From positions 1 through 35,763 of the forward strand of contig JAOQAK010000098.1 of NCBI GenBank assembly GCA_025963635.1: a stretch of DNA of 35,763 bases, written 5' to 3'. Both the position numbers and the translations under genes were made by a program. Under the pieces are notes generated by a model, which saw only the letters and a program-made list of their open reading frames with translations, ran no database searches and was not told where the DNA came from. Of the stretch, positions 15,779 through 25,520 are shown piece by piece. Every line of letters starts with the position of its first letter. Positions within the stretch are counted from its first letter, which is position 1. The stretch is from Ferruginibacter sp. (GTDB lineage: Bacteria; Bacteroidota; Bacteroidia; Chitinophagales; Chitinophagaceae).

Positions 15779-18298
15779 ATGGCAACAAGCAAAAAGAAAG
15801 AAGATTACATCCACACAGATAGTGGCATTGGCGGGCAATACAAAAGCTGGTTTTTGGATTATGCCAGCTATGTTATCCTGGAAAGAGCCGTACCCGCTCT
15901 TGAAGACGGATTGAAACCCGTTCAACGCCGTATCCTTCATGCCATGAAGGAAATGGATGATGGCCGATTTAATAAGGTTGCCAACATCATCGGCCAATCG
16001 ATGCAGTATCATCCGCATGGCGATGCGAGTATTGGCGATGCATTGGTAAACTTAGGTCAAAAAGATCTGCTGATTGATACCCAGGGGAACTGGGGAGATG
16101 TTCGCACAGGTGATGACGCTGCAGCACCAAGGTATATCGAAGCAAGGTTAAGCAAGTTTGCCCTGGAAGTTGCCTTTAATGCGAAAACCACTAATTGGAC
16201 GGTAAGTTATGATGGCAGGAAAAATGAGCCTGTTACCCTGCCGATGAAATTTCCGTTACTGCTGGCACAGGGCGCAGAAGGAATTGCCGTTGGGTTAGCG
16301 ACAAAGATATTACCACATAATTTCTGCGAACTCATTGAAGCTTCCATCAAATATTTGCGGGGCAAAAAATTTGAATTATTGCCCGACTTTTTAACGGGAG
16401 GCACAATGGATGCCACCAACTATAATGAGGGCAGAAGGGGCGGAAAGATAAGGGTGAGAGCAATTATCGAGGAAGTGGATAAAAAAACACTGGTGATAAG
16501 GAGCGTCCCTTTTGGTGTTACCACTACCCAGTTGATGGAAAGTATTGTAAAAGCAAATGAGCAAGGCAAGATAAAGATAAAAAAGGTGCTTGACCATACC
16601 GCGGCCGAAGTGGAAATCATTATTGAACTGGCAGTGGGCATCTCTCCTGATATTACCATCGATGCATTGTATGCATTCACCGATTGTGAAGTAAGCATTT
16701 CGCCCAATGCCTGTGTCATTGTACAGAATAAACCCAGGTTTCTTGGCGTACCGGAACTGTTAAAGACCGCCACAGAAAATACGAAGGAATTATTGCGCCG
16801 TGAACTGAATATAAAACTTGGGGAACTCCAGGAAAAGTGGCACTACACGTCTTTGGAAAAAATATTCTTTGAAGAAAAGATATACAAAGAATTAGAGAAA
16901 AAACATGCTACCTGGGATATCGTGCTGGATGCTATTGACAAAGCTTTTACTCCTTTCAAAAATAAGCTGAGGAGGGAGATTACTAAAGAGGATATTATTA
17001 AGCTCACAGAAAAGCCTGTGCGCCGCATTTACCGCCTGGATATAGATGAACTCAATGAACAGATCAAAGGTCTGGAAGCCGATATCAAACAAGTTAAATA
17101 TGATATTGAGCATTTAACCGATTATGCGGTGAGTTATTATGAAAACCTGTTGAAAAAATTTGGTAAAGGCCGGGAGCGTAAAACCGAGATCAAACAATTT
17201 GATACCATCCAGGCAAAATCTGTAGCGATCGCCAATATTAAATTATACGCAAATTTCGCAGATGGTTTTATCGGTACAGGTTTGAAAAAAGATGAGCTGA
17301 TTGCGGAAGTATCCGATCTCGACGACATCATTGCATTCACCAGGGGAGGAATCATGAAAGTGGTAAGGGTATCAGAAAAAGCTTTCATCGGAAAAGATAT
17401 TCTGCATGTAGCGGTTTTTCAAAAGAATGATGAACGCTCCACATATAATATGATCTATGTAGATGGAAAAACAGGTGTGAGTTATGCAAAGCGCTTTAAC
17501 GTGACCGGTATTACCCGGGACAAGGACTATGATCTGACAAAGGGAACGGACAAAAGCCGGGTACATTATTTTTCAGCGAATCCAAATGGCGAAGCTGAAG
17601 TGGTAAAGATTGTGCTAAGTCCAAATTGCAATGCGAAGAAAAAGGAGCTCGAATTTTATTTTGAAGAATTGGAAATCAAAGGCCGGGGCAGCATCGGGAA
17701 CCAGGTAACTAAATATCCTATCAAATCAGTTAAGTTCAAAGAAGCAGGCAGATCTACCCTGGATGCCAAAAAATTATGGTTTGATAATAAATTCGGCCGC
17801 CTGAATACAGAAGAAAAAGGCGAGTACCTCGGAAAATTTGATGCTGAAGACAGGTTGCTGGTTATTTTTAATGATGGCAATTATGAAATCACCGACCAGG
17901 AACTAACACAGCGGTTCGACGTGGAAAAGGTATTGTTGATAGAGAAATTCAGGCCTGAGAAGGTGATCACGGCTGTATATCTTGATAATGAAAAGCTGCA
18001 ATACAATATCAAAAGATTTAAAATAGAGACCACTACACTGCATAGCAAATTCTTTTTCATCAAGGAAGGAAAAGACAATCGCCTCGAAATGGTAACAACT
18101 GAGGAAGAACCGGTACTGATTGTACAAAGTGGCCGTGGTCAATTGGTACGCAGGGCCAAATTTAAGGTGCCAAAAATGGTGGAGGTGATGGGATGGAAGG
18201 CGGTGGGTGCAAAACTTACCGAATTTTCAAAATCTGTCGAAATGGAATGGGAGAAAAAGGAAGAAACTGATAACCCCCAGGGTGATTTGTTTGAGTAA
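15779..18298 (+). CDS. parC: DNA topoisomerase IV subunit A
   Basis: An 839-residue type IIA topoisomerase cleavage subunit. The catalytic Arg118-Tyr119 pair is in APRYIEARLS, and the preceding YHPHGDASIGDAL (77-89) is the quinolone-determining region. The N-terminal winged-helix/tower part and a coiled coil (about 415-460, LDIDELNEQIKGLEADIKQVKYD) are followed by a C-terminal beta-pinwheel region with repeats such as GGIMKVVRVSEKAFIGKDILH. The pairing with parE nearby and the sequence style support ParC rather than GyrA. The start ATG 15779 gives MATSKKKEDY. The 110-base gap after RAYT is AT-rich and must hold its promoter if it is not read through. Confidence 0.95.
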   Translation: MATSKKKEDYIHTDSGIGGQYKSWFLDYASYVILERAVPALEDGLKPVQRRILHAMKEMDDGRFNKVANIIGQSMQYHPHGDASIGDALVNLGQKDLLIDTQGNWGDVRTGDDAAAPRYIEARLSKFALEVAFNAKTTNWTVSYDGRKNEPVTLPMKFPLLLAQGAEGIAVGLATKILPHNFCELIEASIKYLRGKKFELLPDFLTGGTMDATNYNEGRRGGKIRVRAIIEEVDKKTLVIRSVPFGVTTTQLMESIVKANEQGKIKIKKVLDHTAAEVEIIIELAVGISPDITIDALYAFTDCEVSISPNACVIVQNKPRFLGVPELLKTATENTKELLRRELNIKLGELQEKWHYTSLEKIFFEEKIYKELEKKHATWDIVLDAIDKAFTPFKNKLRREITKEDIIKLTEKPVRRIYRLDIDELNEQIKGLEADIKQVKYDIEHLTDYAVSYYENLLKKFGKGRERKTEIKQFDTIQAKSVAIANIKLYANFADGFIGTGLKKDELIAEVSDLDDIIAFTRGGIMKVVRVSEKAFIGKDILHVAVFQKNDERSTYNMIYVDGKTGVSYAKRFNVTGITRDKDYDLTKGTDKSRVHYFSANPNGEAEVVKIVLSPNCNAKKKELEFYFEELEIKGRGSIGNQVTKYPIKSVKFKEAGRSTLDAKKLWFDNKFGRLNTEEKGEYLGKFDAEDRLLVIFNDGNYEITDQELTQRFDVEKVLLIEKFRPEKVITAVYLDNEKLQYNIKRFKIETTTLHSKFFFIKEGKDNRLEMVTTEEEPVLIVQSGRGQLVRRAKFKVPKMVEVMGWKAVGAKLTEFSKSVEMEWEKKEETDNPQGDLFE

Positions 18299-18960
18299 GG
18301 TTAAGAGCGTGGATAGATATTGCAGCATTGAATTTTGCTGCAGCTAATTGAAGATGGAAATACATTTTTCTTTGTAAGAAACTTATACAGAACTGGAGTG
18401 AAAGCGCTTTAAAGTTATTATTGCGGCACTCGTTTCGTAGCTGATGCAACGGGCTCTCTCGTCATACTTTTGCTTGCACATGATTAACTGCGTTGCTATA
18501 TTATTGACATATTTTCTCGGATATCTGCCTGCTTACTTCCTCAATGCGGCTTTGCCAGCCTCCTCTGGTGTATGTGTGCCACGTTCATCTAAGCGCTCCC
18601 AAATGCTGAATGTTCTTTTTCATTGGCTACACACCAATATTTAACATCATTGTTAAAACAATAATTATTGGGTTTAAGAGTTATAAAACTGAAACATTAT
18701 AAACAGCCAAAAAAATTCATTTAGGCTATATCCGCCAAAAGTTAAGCACTCCTGCAATCCCGGAACTCCATAACAATGAGCACTATAAGTGATTAGCAGT
18801 GGACACGGGCCATTACTTCGCGATCATTTTTCAGACCAAATTCTTTACACATTTCATTGACATCAACCTTTTCTGGTATGTGTTTTGCAGACGGGGGCGA
18901 ACACGGGTGTACGGGACTCTACAAACATCTAAACGAATCTTTTCATATAAAAACTCACTT
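18299..18960. other. Intergenic gap between parC and the NHL protein gene
   Basis: About 660 bases with no convincing gene. A 7-bp hairpin TGCAGCA/TGCTGCA lies at 18321-18342, just after parC, but has no T run. Short open frames here have no recognisable motif. An in-frame extension of the NHL gene back to 18799 exists but lies before its signal peptide. Confidence 0.6.
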
Positions 18961-21321
18961 ATGATTAAAAGAAAGTACCTACTTGTTTTAACTATTTTTT
19001 CTTGTACATTTTTTTCCTTCGCGGCGAAAGGGCAGATAATTAATACGCTGGCGGGAGGATTTAATGGGAATGGGCTTAGAGACACGCTAACCGGCATCAA
19101 TGCTGTAAGCCAGGCGATGGATGCTGCCGGAAATATGTATATCGCGGTACCCGACAGACACCTGGTAATGAAATTAGCGCCGACCGGCATTTATAGCGTT
19201 TTGGCGGGGAATGGCATTTACGGATTTAGCGGTGATGGCGGACAAGCAACCGCTGCCCAGCTAAGAAACCCATGGAATGTTGCTGTTGATGCACTGGGAA
19301 ACGTTTTTATTGCAGACAATTATGATAACCGTATCCGGAAAGTGGCGCCAACCGGGGTCATCACCACCTTTGCCGGTAATGGATCTGCCGGATTTTCGGG
19401 GGATGGAGGCCCTGCGATTTCTGCAAAGCTATCAGGACCTGTTGCTGTAATTACAGATAAACCGGGTAACGTTTTTATTGCAGACTATGTCAACAGGCGG
19501 GTTCGAAAAGTAGCACCCACCGGAATTATCACTACGATGGCGGGGAACGGAACCGCAGGCACCGCTGGAGATTCAGGCCCAGCAACCGCCGCACAATTGG
19601 GGTACGTATCAGGAGTAAGTATTAACGTCGCCGGCGAGATTTTTATCGCTGATATCAACTATAACAAGATTCGTAAGGTGGATCTTTCAGGGATTATCCG
19701 TACTGTTGCCGGCACTGGTATCGCCGGCTTTAGCGGAGATGGGGGATTAGCAACTGCTGCTACGTTTAATGCTATAAACGGCGTGGTCGCAGATGTTTCC
19801 GGCAACCTGTTTATTGTGGATTCATACAATAACAGGATTAGGAAAGTGAACAGTGCCGGAATTGTGAGCACCGTGGCCGGAAATGGCGGCGCCGGATTCA
19901 GCGGTGATTGGTCACTTGCAACCCAGGCGCAGATTTACCGGCCAAATAATGTGGCAGTAGACTTAAATGGTAATCTTTTTATTTCAAGTAACGCTAGGGT
20001 TCGTAAAGTGACAACGTCTACCGGCATTATAAAGACGGTTGCAGGAAATGGATCAGGGGGGTATGGTGGTGACGGTGGCCCGGTTTCGAAGGCTCAATTC
20101 TATCATCCGGTGGGAGTCGCTACTGATCGCCTCGGAAATATCTTCTTTGTAGATAGAGAAAACCATCGCATCCGTAAAATTACCAATACCGGCATCATAA
20201 CTACATTCGCTGGAAACGGTAAACCTGGTTTCAGTGGTGATGGTAGCCAGGCTGCGGCTGCTCGATTAAATCTTCCTACTTCTATAGCGGCAGATGCGGC
20301 TGGCAATGTATTTATCACTGATTATGGTAATGCACGGATTCGCAAAGTGGCTTCCAACGGAATCATCAGCACCATTGCAGGCACCGGGGTTACTGGTTAT
20401 AATGGTGATGGTCCGGCATTATTAACCAAAATTTTTGGTCCGGATGGAATAACCGTCGATCGTTCAGGTAATGTTATTTTCGCAGATCAATTTAACATGC
20501 GGATCAGGAAAGTTACCCCGGCAGGAACCGTGGTAACGATTGCGGGTAATGGAACGGCAGGTTTCAATGGCGATGGCGGATCTGCGTTGTTGGCTTCATT
20601 GAACTGGCCGAAAGATGTGAAGATTGATAGGGCAGGTAATCTTTTTATCGCCGACAGGCGTAATAACAGGATTCGCAAGGTTTCTACCAGTGGCATTATT
20701 ACTACCGTGGCCGGAAACGGCGTTGCGGGTTATAGCGGTGATAACGGGAATGCTCTTTTGGCGAGCTTTGATCCGGGGGCAATTGCTATAGATAGTCTGG
20801 GAAATATTTATATCGCCGATTCAGACCATGAGCGCATAAGGAAAGTAAATACCTCAGGGATCATCACCATGTTTGCCGGAAGAGGTCCTTTGTATGGAGA
20901 TGGCGGCCTGGTAACTGCTGCGCTGATACATACTCCTACTGCAATTGCAATTAATGCCGTGGGAAGCATTTTTGTAGCTGACTATGATAATCATCGAATC
21001 CGTGTAATTTCTTCAACCGGCGGTGCAGGCATGAGAAGTAACGGTAATAATACGACAGTTCCAATAGCTTCTTCGCCGGTTAAGTTCAGCGTCTATCCAA
21101 GCCCCACTCAAAGTTTTTTGTATGTTGAGATACCCGGTGCAAACCAGGTGTCTAAATTGGAAGTGATTGATGCCGCCGGGAAAGTGCTGATTTCTCAGGC
21201 AGTTAATGCAACCCAGGCAATTATCAAGCTGCAGGTTCAATCATTCACACCCGGTATTTATTTTGTCCGCACTACAGGCAGGAACAATGACATAATGGTG
21301 AAACAGTTTCTTAAACAATAA
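18961..21321 (+). CDS. Secreted NHL-repeat beta-propeller protein with T9SS sorting domain
   Basis: A 786-residue exported protein. It has a signal peptide (MIKRKYLLVLTIFSCTFFSF, cut near AKGQ), then twelve NHL-type units of about 55 residues, and a C-terminal type A sorting domain (about 705-786) of the type IX secretion system, with YPSPTQSFLYVEIPG and the closing KQFLKQ. Units read roughly IITTVAGNG.AGFSGDGG.A..A.L..P..VAVD..GNVFIAD..NNRIRKV...G. Twelve units would build two six-bladed propellers, though the first unit is degenerate. It should be carried to the surface or released. The ligand is unknown; adhesion or carbohydrate/protein binding is typical. Start 18961 is chosen because the signal peptide begins there. 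Confidence 0.9.
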   Translation: MIKRKYLLVLTIFSCTFFSFAAKGQIINTLAGGFNGNGLRDTLTGINAVSQAMDAAGNMYIAVPDRHLVMKLAPTGIYSVLAGNGIYGFSGDGGQATAAQLRNPWNVAVDALGNVFIADNYDNRIRKVAPTGVITTFAGNGSAGFSGDGGPAISAKLSGPVAVITDKPGNVFIADYVNRRVRKVAPTGIITTMAGNGTAGTAGDSGPATAAQLGYVSGVSINVAGEIFIADINYNKIRKVDLSGIIRTVAGTGIAGFSGDGGLATAATFNAINGVVADVSGNLFIVDSYNNRIRKVNSAGIVSTVAGNGGAGFSGDWSLATQAQIYRPNNVAVDLNGNLFISSNARVRKVTTSTGIIKTVAGNGSGGYGGDGGPVSKAQFYHPVGVATDRLGNIFFVDRENHRIRKITNTGIITTFAGNGKPGFSGDGSQAAAARLNLPTSIAADAAGNVFITDYGNARIRKVASNGIISTIAGTGVTGYNGDGPALLTKIFGPDGITVDRSGNVIFADQFNMRIRKVTPAGTVVTIAGNGTAGFNGDGGSALLASLNWPKDVKIDRAGNLFIADRRNNRIRKVSTSGIITTVAGNGVAGYSGDNGNALLASFDPGAIAIDSLGNIYIADSDHERIRKVNTSGIITMFAGRGPLYGDGGLVTAALIHTPTAIAINAVGSIFVADYDNHRIRVISSTGGAGMRSNGNNTTVPIASSPVKFSVYPSPTQSFLYVEIPGANQVSKLEVIDAAGKVLISQAVNATQAIIKLQVQSFTPGIYFVRTTGRNNDIMVKQFLKQ

Positions 21322-21408
21322 GCAGTCTTTAACAGAGAATCGTTGTCAGGATTTTCCGCTATTCCAGGAGAGAATTAGCGCCACCCGTCAAATATAATAT
21401 TAAAATTA

Positions 21409-21452
21409 TAAGAGAGCGCATCAATGCGAAGTTGAGGCGCTCTCTTATTTTT
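21409..21452 (+). terminator. Rho-independent terminator of the NHL protein gene
   Basis: Perfect 11-bp stem TAAGAGAGCGC (21409-21419) with GCGCTCTCTTA (437-447 of that kilobase, i.e. 21437-21447), then TTTTT. The rest of the gap to 21736 has no gene. Confidence 0.85.
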
Positions 21453-21736
21453 GGATTTCCGTATATAGTGTCACTGAATGGGTTCTGATCCGCATCTGTT
21501 TGTGGTGCGTAGTTGCTGCTTAAATCTAACGTTGCTATAAGTACTCTATATCGTCGAATTGCTTGCGATTTACAATTGTCTGCTGTGGGATTTAATTAAG
21601 GCATCCTCCACTCTAACTTTTCACTAAAGTGCGATTGATGATGTGCCAGGTTTTAGAAATCTGATCATCAGGCAACTGCAATTATTATTGCGATGATTTG
21701 GACGGAAAATTTTTCTCTTATCTTTAATGATGCACT

Positions 21737-21774
21737 AAAAAAAAGAGGCTGTCGTTTAAGACAGCCTCTTTTTT
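21737..21774 (-). terminator. Strong bidirectional terminator between the NHL and DUF6515-like genes
   Basis: Stem AGAGGCTGTC/GACAGCCTCT extended by A and T tracts to 15 bp (21739-21753 with 21760-21774), 6-base loop. On the minus strand it ends in a T run, so it terminates the DUF6515-like gene; the symmetric T run also stops plus-strand transcripts. Confidence 0.9.
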
Positions 21775-21810
21775 GATATCAAACTTAAACTTAAGTACCA
21801 CATATTTTCG

Positions 21811-22887
21811 TTAGGTATTTGCTTTAATCACTTCATACCATATTTCCCCGTTGTCTTGTACTACTGGTTTATATTGGGCACCATCTACTACATAGTAGGT
21901 TTCTCCATCCACAACGAGTGTTTCAAAACCATCCGGGATACTTTCCACTACAGCTCCCACGGGCGGTGAAACAACGGTATACCGATCATCCTGGTAATCA
22001 TAATACGTTCCATTGTAATAGTAATAGGGATAATCACGGACATAAATTCTGCTGTATCCCACTGGTAAAATATTTACATAGATACCGATAGGAGGGGCAA
22101 CCACCCTGAAAATATTGTTGTATGGCCGGTAGAAAATCCCATCATAATACCTATATCCAAAGCCTCCAAAGTTGATACTAAAATAAGATGAGGGGAGACT
22201 ATTGAAAACACTGTTACGCCTTGGCGCATATGCATAACGCCAGTTTGGATTACGGGCATTGTACACGGGTCGTCCGTAATTACCGTATTCCCTGTTTCCA
22301 TTATAGTAATCATTCCCCCGCCTGCCGCCATAGTTGTTCCCGGGACGGTTAAATGTCCGGTCCTGGCGGCTATAATTATTACCCGGACGATTATAATTAT
22401 TGTTGTAATTATTGTTTCCCGGACGTGCATTATTGCCGGGGCGATTGAAGCTATTGTCAGGACGGTTCCTGCTATTGTCGTAGGTTCTGCCGATGCTGCG
22501 ATCAGGCATTGTTCTGTTTACGCCCTCATTACGATCTGGCGATGGAAACCGGTTGACACTGCCCCTGTTCAAATTACCGCGATCAAATTGTCTCTGTGTT
22601 GGACGGTTATTCATGGCCGCCTGGTTGTCCTGCCCACGGCCGGGATTATACGCTCCAGGCGCAGGCCTGCTCATATTGCCCTGAGACTGCTGCTGACGGC
22701 CGGGTTGCTCCCGCATGGTGCTGTGCCTGTCAATGTTGCCGCGATTTTCACCATTGCCACCATTGCCGCGATGCTCCCGGTTGCCCTGTGCCATGGCGCC
22801 AAAACCTGCAAGACAAGAGAGTAACAGCAAAGCTATCCTCCCCGCGCCCAAAGCGTTTTTGAATGTAGAATTTAATGTGGTTTTCAT
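21811..22887 (-). CDS. Exported low-complexity protein with DUF6515-like C-terminus
   Basis: A 358-residue protein with an N-terminal hydrophobic signal (about 14-34, ending FGAMAQ). Residues about 35-225 are Arg/Asn/Gly/Pro-rich and likely disordered, with repeated RPGNN and YNRPGN pieces. The C-terminal ~130 residues are Tyr-rich and folded-looking, with two related modules: a YYDGIFYRPYN...PPIGIYVNILP unit and a YYNGTYYDYQD...PPVGAVVESIP unit, then DGETYYVVDGAQYKPV. This resembles the DUF6515 family, of unknown function and probably envelope-associated. The low-complexity half is probably variable between strains. Confidence 0.8.
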   Translation of the reverse strand: MKTTLNSTFKNALGAGRIALLLLSCLAGFGAMAQGNREHRGNGGNGENRGNIDRHSTMREQPGRQQQSQGNMSRPAPGAYNPGRGQDNQAAMNNRPTQRQFDRGNLNRGSVNRFPSPDRNEGVNRTMPDRSIGRTYDNSRNRPDNSFNRPGNNARPGNNNYNNNYNRPGNNYSRQDRTFNRPGNNYGGRRGNDYYNGNREYGNYGRPVYNARNPNWRYAYAPRRNSVFNSLPSSYFSINFGGFGYRYYDGIFYRPYNNIFRVVAPPIGIYVNILPVGYSRIYVRDYPYYYYNGTYYDYQDDRYTVVSPPVGAVVESIPDGFETLVVDGETYYVVDGAQYKPVVQDNGEIWYEVIKANT

Positions 22888-23259
22888 TTGTGTATTTTAA
22901 ATTGTTTATGGTAGATGGACTCAAAAAGATGATCCTTATATAGGACTGTTAAGGAGTGCAATAATCTTACCGCCTTTTACATCTTCACATAAGTATAACA
23001 AAGCTTATACAAATGGATCGAAAGGAGCCTAAACTTCGTTGTTGATTATTGAGTATTAACTCTTACATCAGGATAATGGACATTCGATATTAGCGCAGAA
23101 TCAACTAAATCCCTGGTTTTCGCGACTCTTGTTAATTTAAACCTAATTCGTTGCTATCACCGTTCTTTTTGGAGTTTTCAATAAAGGTATTCGAATGATT
23201 CATTTTGGTCGGGAATATTATTTGGCTATCTTTTTGTAATACTTCAAAAAAAGTTGCGT
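22888..23259. promoter_or_regulatory. Divergent intergenic region with putative yihY promoter
   Basis: About 370 bases between divergent genes. A promoter-like pair, TTTG (23204-23207) and TATCTTTT (23227-23234) at 19-base spacing, fits the Bacteroidota TTTG-N19-TAnnTTTG pattern with one mismatch and points at the YihY gene starting 26 bases further on. Nothing else was recognised in the region. Confidence 0.5.
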
Positions 23260-24273
23260 ATGGCCTCAATCAGTTTTAAAGGAATGTGGGAAGTGCTTAA
23301 AAATTCTTTTAAAGGTTTTGACGAAGATAAAGTAACAAAACTCAGTGGCTCATTGGCCTACTATACCGTATTTTCCATGGGGCCGTTATTGATCGTAATC
23401 ATTTCCCTCTGTGGATTGTTCCTCGGAAAAGAAGCAGTAGAAGGAAAGATATATGCACAACTGGCCGGATTTGTGGGTGCGGATACAGCCGAACAATTGC
23501 AGCAGATCATTAAAAATGCTTCACTTGCTGGTAAAAGTAAAATAGCAGTAATCATTGGGGGAATTACCTTGTTAATCGGTTCTACCACAGTGTTTGCAGA
23601 AATTCAGGATTCTATCAATGGTATTTGGGGACTGAAGCCCAAGCCAAAACGGGGTTGGGTAAAACTTTTACAAAACAGGTTCCTTTCTTTTTCAGTTATT
23701 GTTAGTCTTGGTTTTTTACTGCTGGTATCATTGAGCATCAGTACGCTTATTGACGGTTTTAGCGATCAATTGCAAAATCGTTTTCCCGAGGTCACTATCA
23801 TCGTGTTTTATGTGATCAATATTTGTATAACATTGGCGGTAACGACCATTATATTTGCCGTGATTTTTAAGGTGCTGCCAGACGCCACTATCCAATGGAA
23901 AGATGTTATAGCAGGAGCACTCGCTACAGCTATATTGTTTATGTTGGGCAAATTCGCAATCTCCTTCTATATCAGCAAAAGCAATGTAGGCAGTACTTAT
24001 GGAGCGGCGGGTTCACTCGTTATCTTGCTGCTGTGGGTATATTATTCATCACTCATCCTTTATTTTGGGGCGGAATTTACCAAAGCTTACGCAGTAAAAT
24101 TTGGGTCGAAAATTTACCCCAACCATTATGCAGTTACTACCAAAACAGTAGAAATTGAAACCGGCAACCAGTCTATCCAGAATAAGGAAGATTGTACCAC
24201 GGATACCAAAGGAAAAGTAGATGGGCAGGAGATTGTATTGAAGGCAAAAGATAAAAACAGTAATCCCAAATAG
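23260..24273 (+). CDS. YihY/BrkB family inner-membrane protein
   Basis: A 337-residue integral membrane protein with about six hydrophobic helices. The family opening is clear: LSGSLAYYTVFSMGPLLIVI, and later the motif GWVKLLQNRFLSF, LPDATIQWKDVIAGALATAILFMLGK and YGAAGSLVILLLWVYYSSLILYFGAEF, all diagnostic for YihY/BrkB (formerly misnamed RNase BN). The C-terminal ~50 residues are hydrophilic and cytoplasmic. The molecular role is uncertain. The start at ATG 23260 is preferred to an in-frame TTG two codons earlier. It is convergent with the ypdA-like gene. Confidence 0.93.
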   Translation: MASISFKGMWEVLKNSFKGFDEDKVTKLSGSLAYYTVFSMGPLLIVIISLCGLFLGKEAVEGKIYAQLAGFVGADTAEQLQQIIKNASLAGKSKIAVIIGGITLLIGSTTVFAEIQDSINGIWGLKPKPKRGWVKLLQNRFLSFSVIVSLGFLLLVSLSISTLIDGFSDQLQNRFPEVTIIVFYVINICITLAVTTIIFAVIFKVLPDATIQWKDVIAGALATAILFMLGKFAISFYISKSNVGSTYGAAGSLVILLLWVYYSSLILYFGAEFTKAYAVKFGSKIYPNHYAVTTKTVEIETGNQSIQNKEDCTTDTKGKVDGQEIVLKAKDKNSNPK

Positions 24274-24323
24274 CTGCAATTGCGAGCTGGAGATTGGGCT
24301 GCTGTAAAATGTATGTACTAAAA

Positions 24324-25295
24324 CTATAGCCTCCGGATGATGATATGTTCGATTATTTTTATAGCGTGCTCCCGTGAGTTTTCTATGAACAGGCTATGGG
24401 TATTCATTCCTCCGCAAATTACGCCGGCAAGGTAAATGCCTTGTACATTCGTTTCGTGCGTATTATCGTTGTATGCCGGCTTTCTTATCTCATCCGCAGA
24501 TAATTCAATCCCGGTTTTTTGTAAAAAATTAAGGTCCGGCTGGTACCCTGTCATTGCAATCACCCAGTCATTGGCGATTGTTACCATTCCATCGGGAGTA
24601 TTGATGTCAACTTCTTTTTCACGGATGGCAGCAACGGTCGAGTTGAAATAAGCTTTGATAGAACCCTCCCGGATGCGGTTGATAATATCCGGTTTTACCC
24701 AATATTTAACCCGGCTGCCAATCTCGTTATCACGGATCACCATGGTAACTTCTGCGCCCTTCCGCCATGTCTCCAACGCAGCGTCTACACCGGAATTATT
24801 GGCTCCTGTTACGATTACTTTTTCAAATGCATAAAAATGTGGGTCCTTGTAGTAATGGGTCACTTTCGGAAGGTTTTCGCCTGGTACGTTTAGCAGGTAA
24901 GGGATATCATAAAAACCTGTGGCTATAATGATATGAGAAGTTGTATAGCGCTGCTTTACCGTTACCACTTCAAAGCTGCTTTCTTTTCTTGTAATATTAA
25001 TAACGGCTTCAAACAAATGAAGCTTCAATGAATTTGAAACAGCTACCCGGCGGTAATACTCTAACGATTCACTCCTTGTTGGTTTTGCATTATTGCTTAC
25101 AAAGGGAACACCACCTATTTCCAACCTTTCAGAGGTGGAGAAAAACGTCATGTTTACAGGATAATTATATAATGAATTAACCAGACAGCCTTTTTCAAGA
25201 ATAATATAGGTTAGGCCCTTGCTTTTGGCTTCCAGCGCACAAGCGAGGCCAATGGGTCCACCTCCAATAATAATAAGGTCAAGTATTTCTTCCAT
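24324..25295 (-). CDS. ypdA: YpdA-family FAD-dependent (bacillithiol) disulfide reductase
   Basis: A 323-residue flavoprotein of the thioredoxin-reductase-like fold. The FAD-binding GGGPIG is at 11-16 of LDLIIIGGGPIGLACALEA, a second nucleotide site appears in VIVTGANNSGVDAAL, and the C-terminal GIYLAGVICGGMN closes the FAD site. The NYPVNMTFFSTSERLEIGGVPF segment is characteristic of YpdA, which reduces bacillithiol disulfide with NADPH in Firmicutes; Bacteroidota carry close homologues. It lacks a CxxC active site, as expected for YpdA. The electron acceptor in this organism is inferred. Confidence 0.85.
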   Translation of the reverse strand: MEEILDLIIIGGGPIGLACALEAKSKGLTYIILEKGCLVNSLYNYPVNMTFFSTSERLEIGGVPFVSNNAKPTRSESLEYYRRVAVSNSLKLHLFEAVINITRKESSFEVVTVKQRYTTSHIIIATGFYDIPYLLNVPGENLPKVTHYYKDPHFYAFEKVIVTGANNSGVDAALETWRKGAEVTMVIRDNEIGSRVKYWVKPDIINRIREGSIKAYFNSTVAAIREKEVDINTPDGMVTIANDWVIAMTGYQPDLNFLQKTGIELSADEIRKPAYNDNTHETNVQGIYLAGVICGGMNTHSLFIENSREHAIKIIEHIIIRRL

Positions 25296-25341
25296 TAATA
25301 GTCGTTTGAATTAGGCGTGGTATTAGTTCCAGCCACTAAAG

Positions 25342-25443
25342 CACGAATGGATATTTAATGCCACGAATGTTCACGAATGCTTATTTATATTTTGGTGGGT
25401 GCCCCCTTGTTCATTTACAGCCAGGAACATTTGCCGCGAATGC
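25342..25443. repeat. Scattered CACGAATG repeats
   Basis: CACGAATG occurs at 25342-25349, 25362-25369 and 25372-25379, with a variant GCGAATG at 25436. The repeats lie in the 225-base gap between ypdA and mqnE, upstream of ypdA. They may be a degraded intergenic repeat or binding sites; no gene is seen here. Confidence 0.45.
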
Positions 25444-25520
25444 ACGAGTGATTACTACTTTTATTGATTGCCTTATTTGTGCGGCATTCGTCCATTCCTG
25501 CCTAAAAATCCTCTATGCTA

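Noticed and set aside
18444..18644. Plus-strand 66-codon frame after parC
   Set aside because: No recognisable motif, Cys/Ser-rich random-looking composition, and no promoter or ribosome-binding context.
18799..18960. N-terminal extension of the NHL protein
   Set aside because: The signal peptide begins at the ATG at 18961; the extension would bury it and has no family counterpart.
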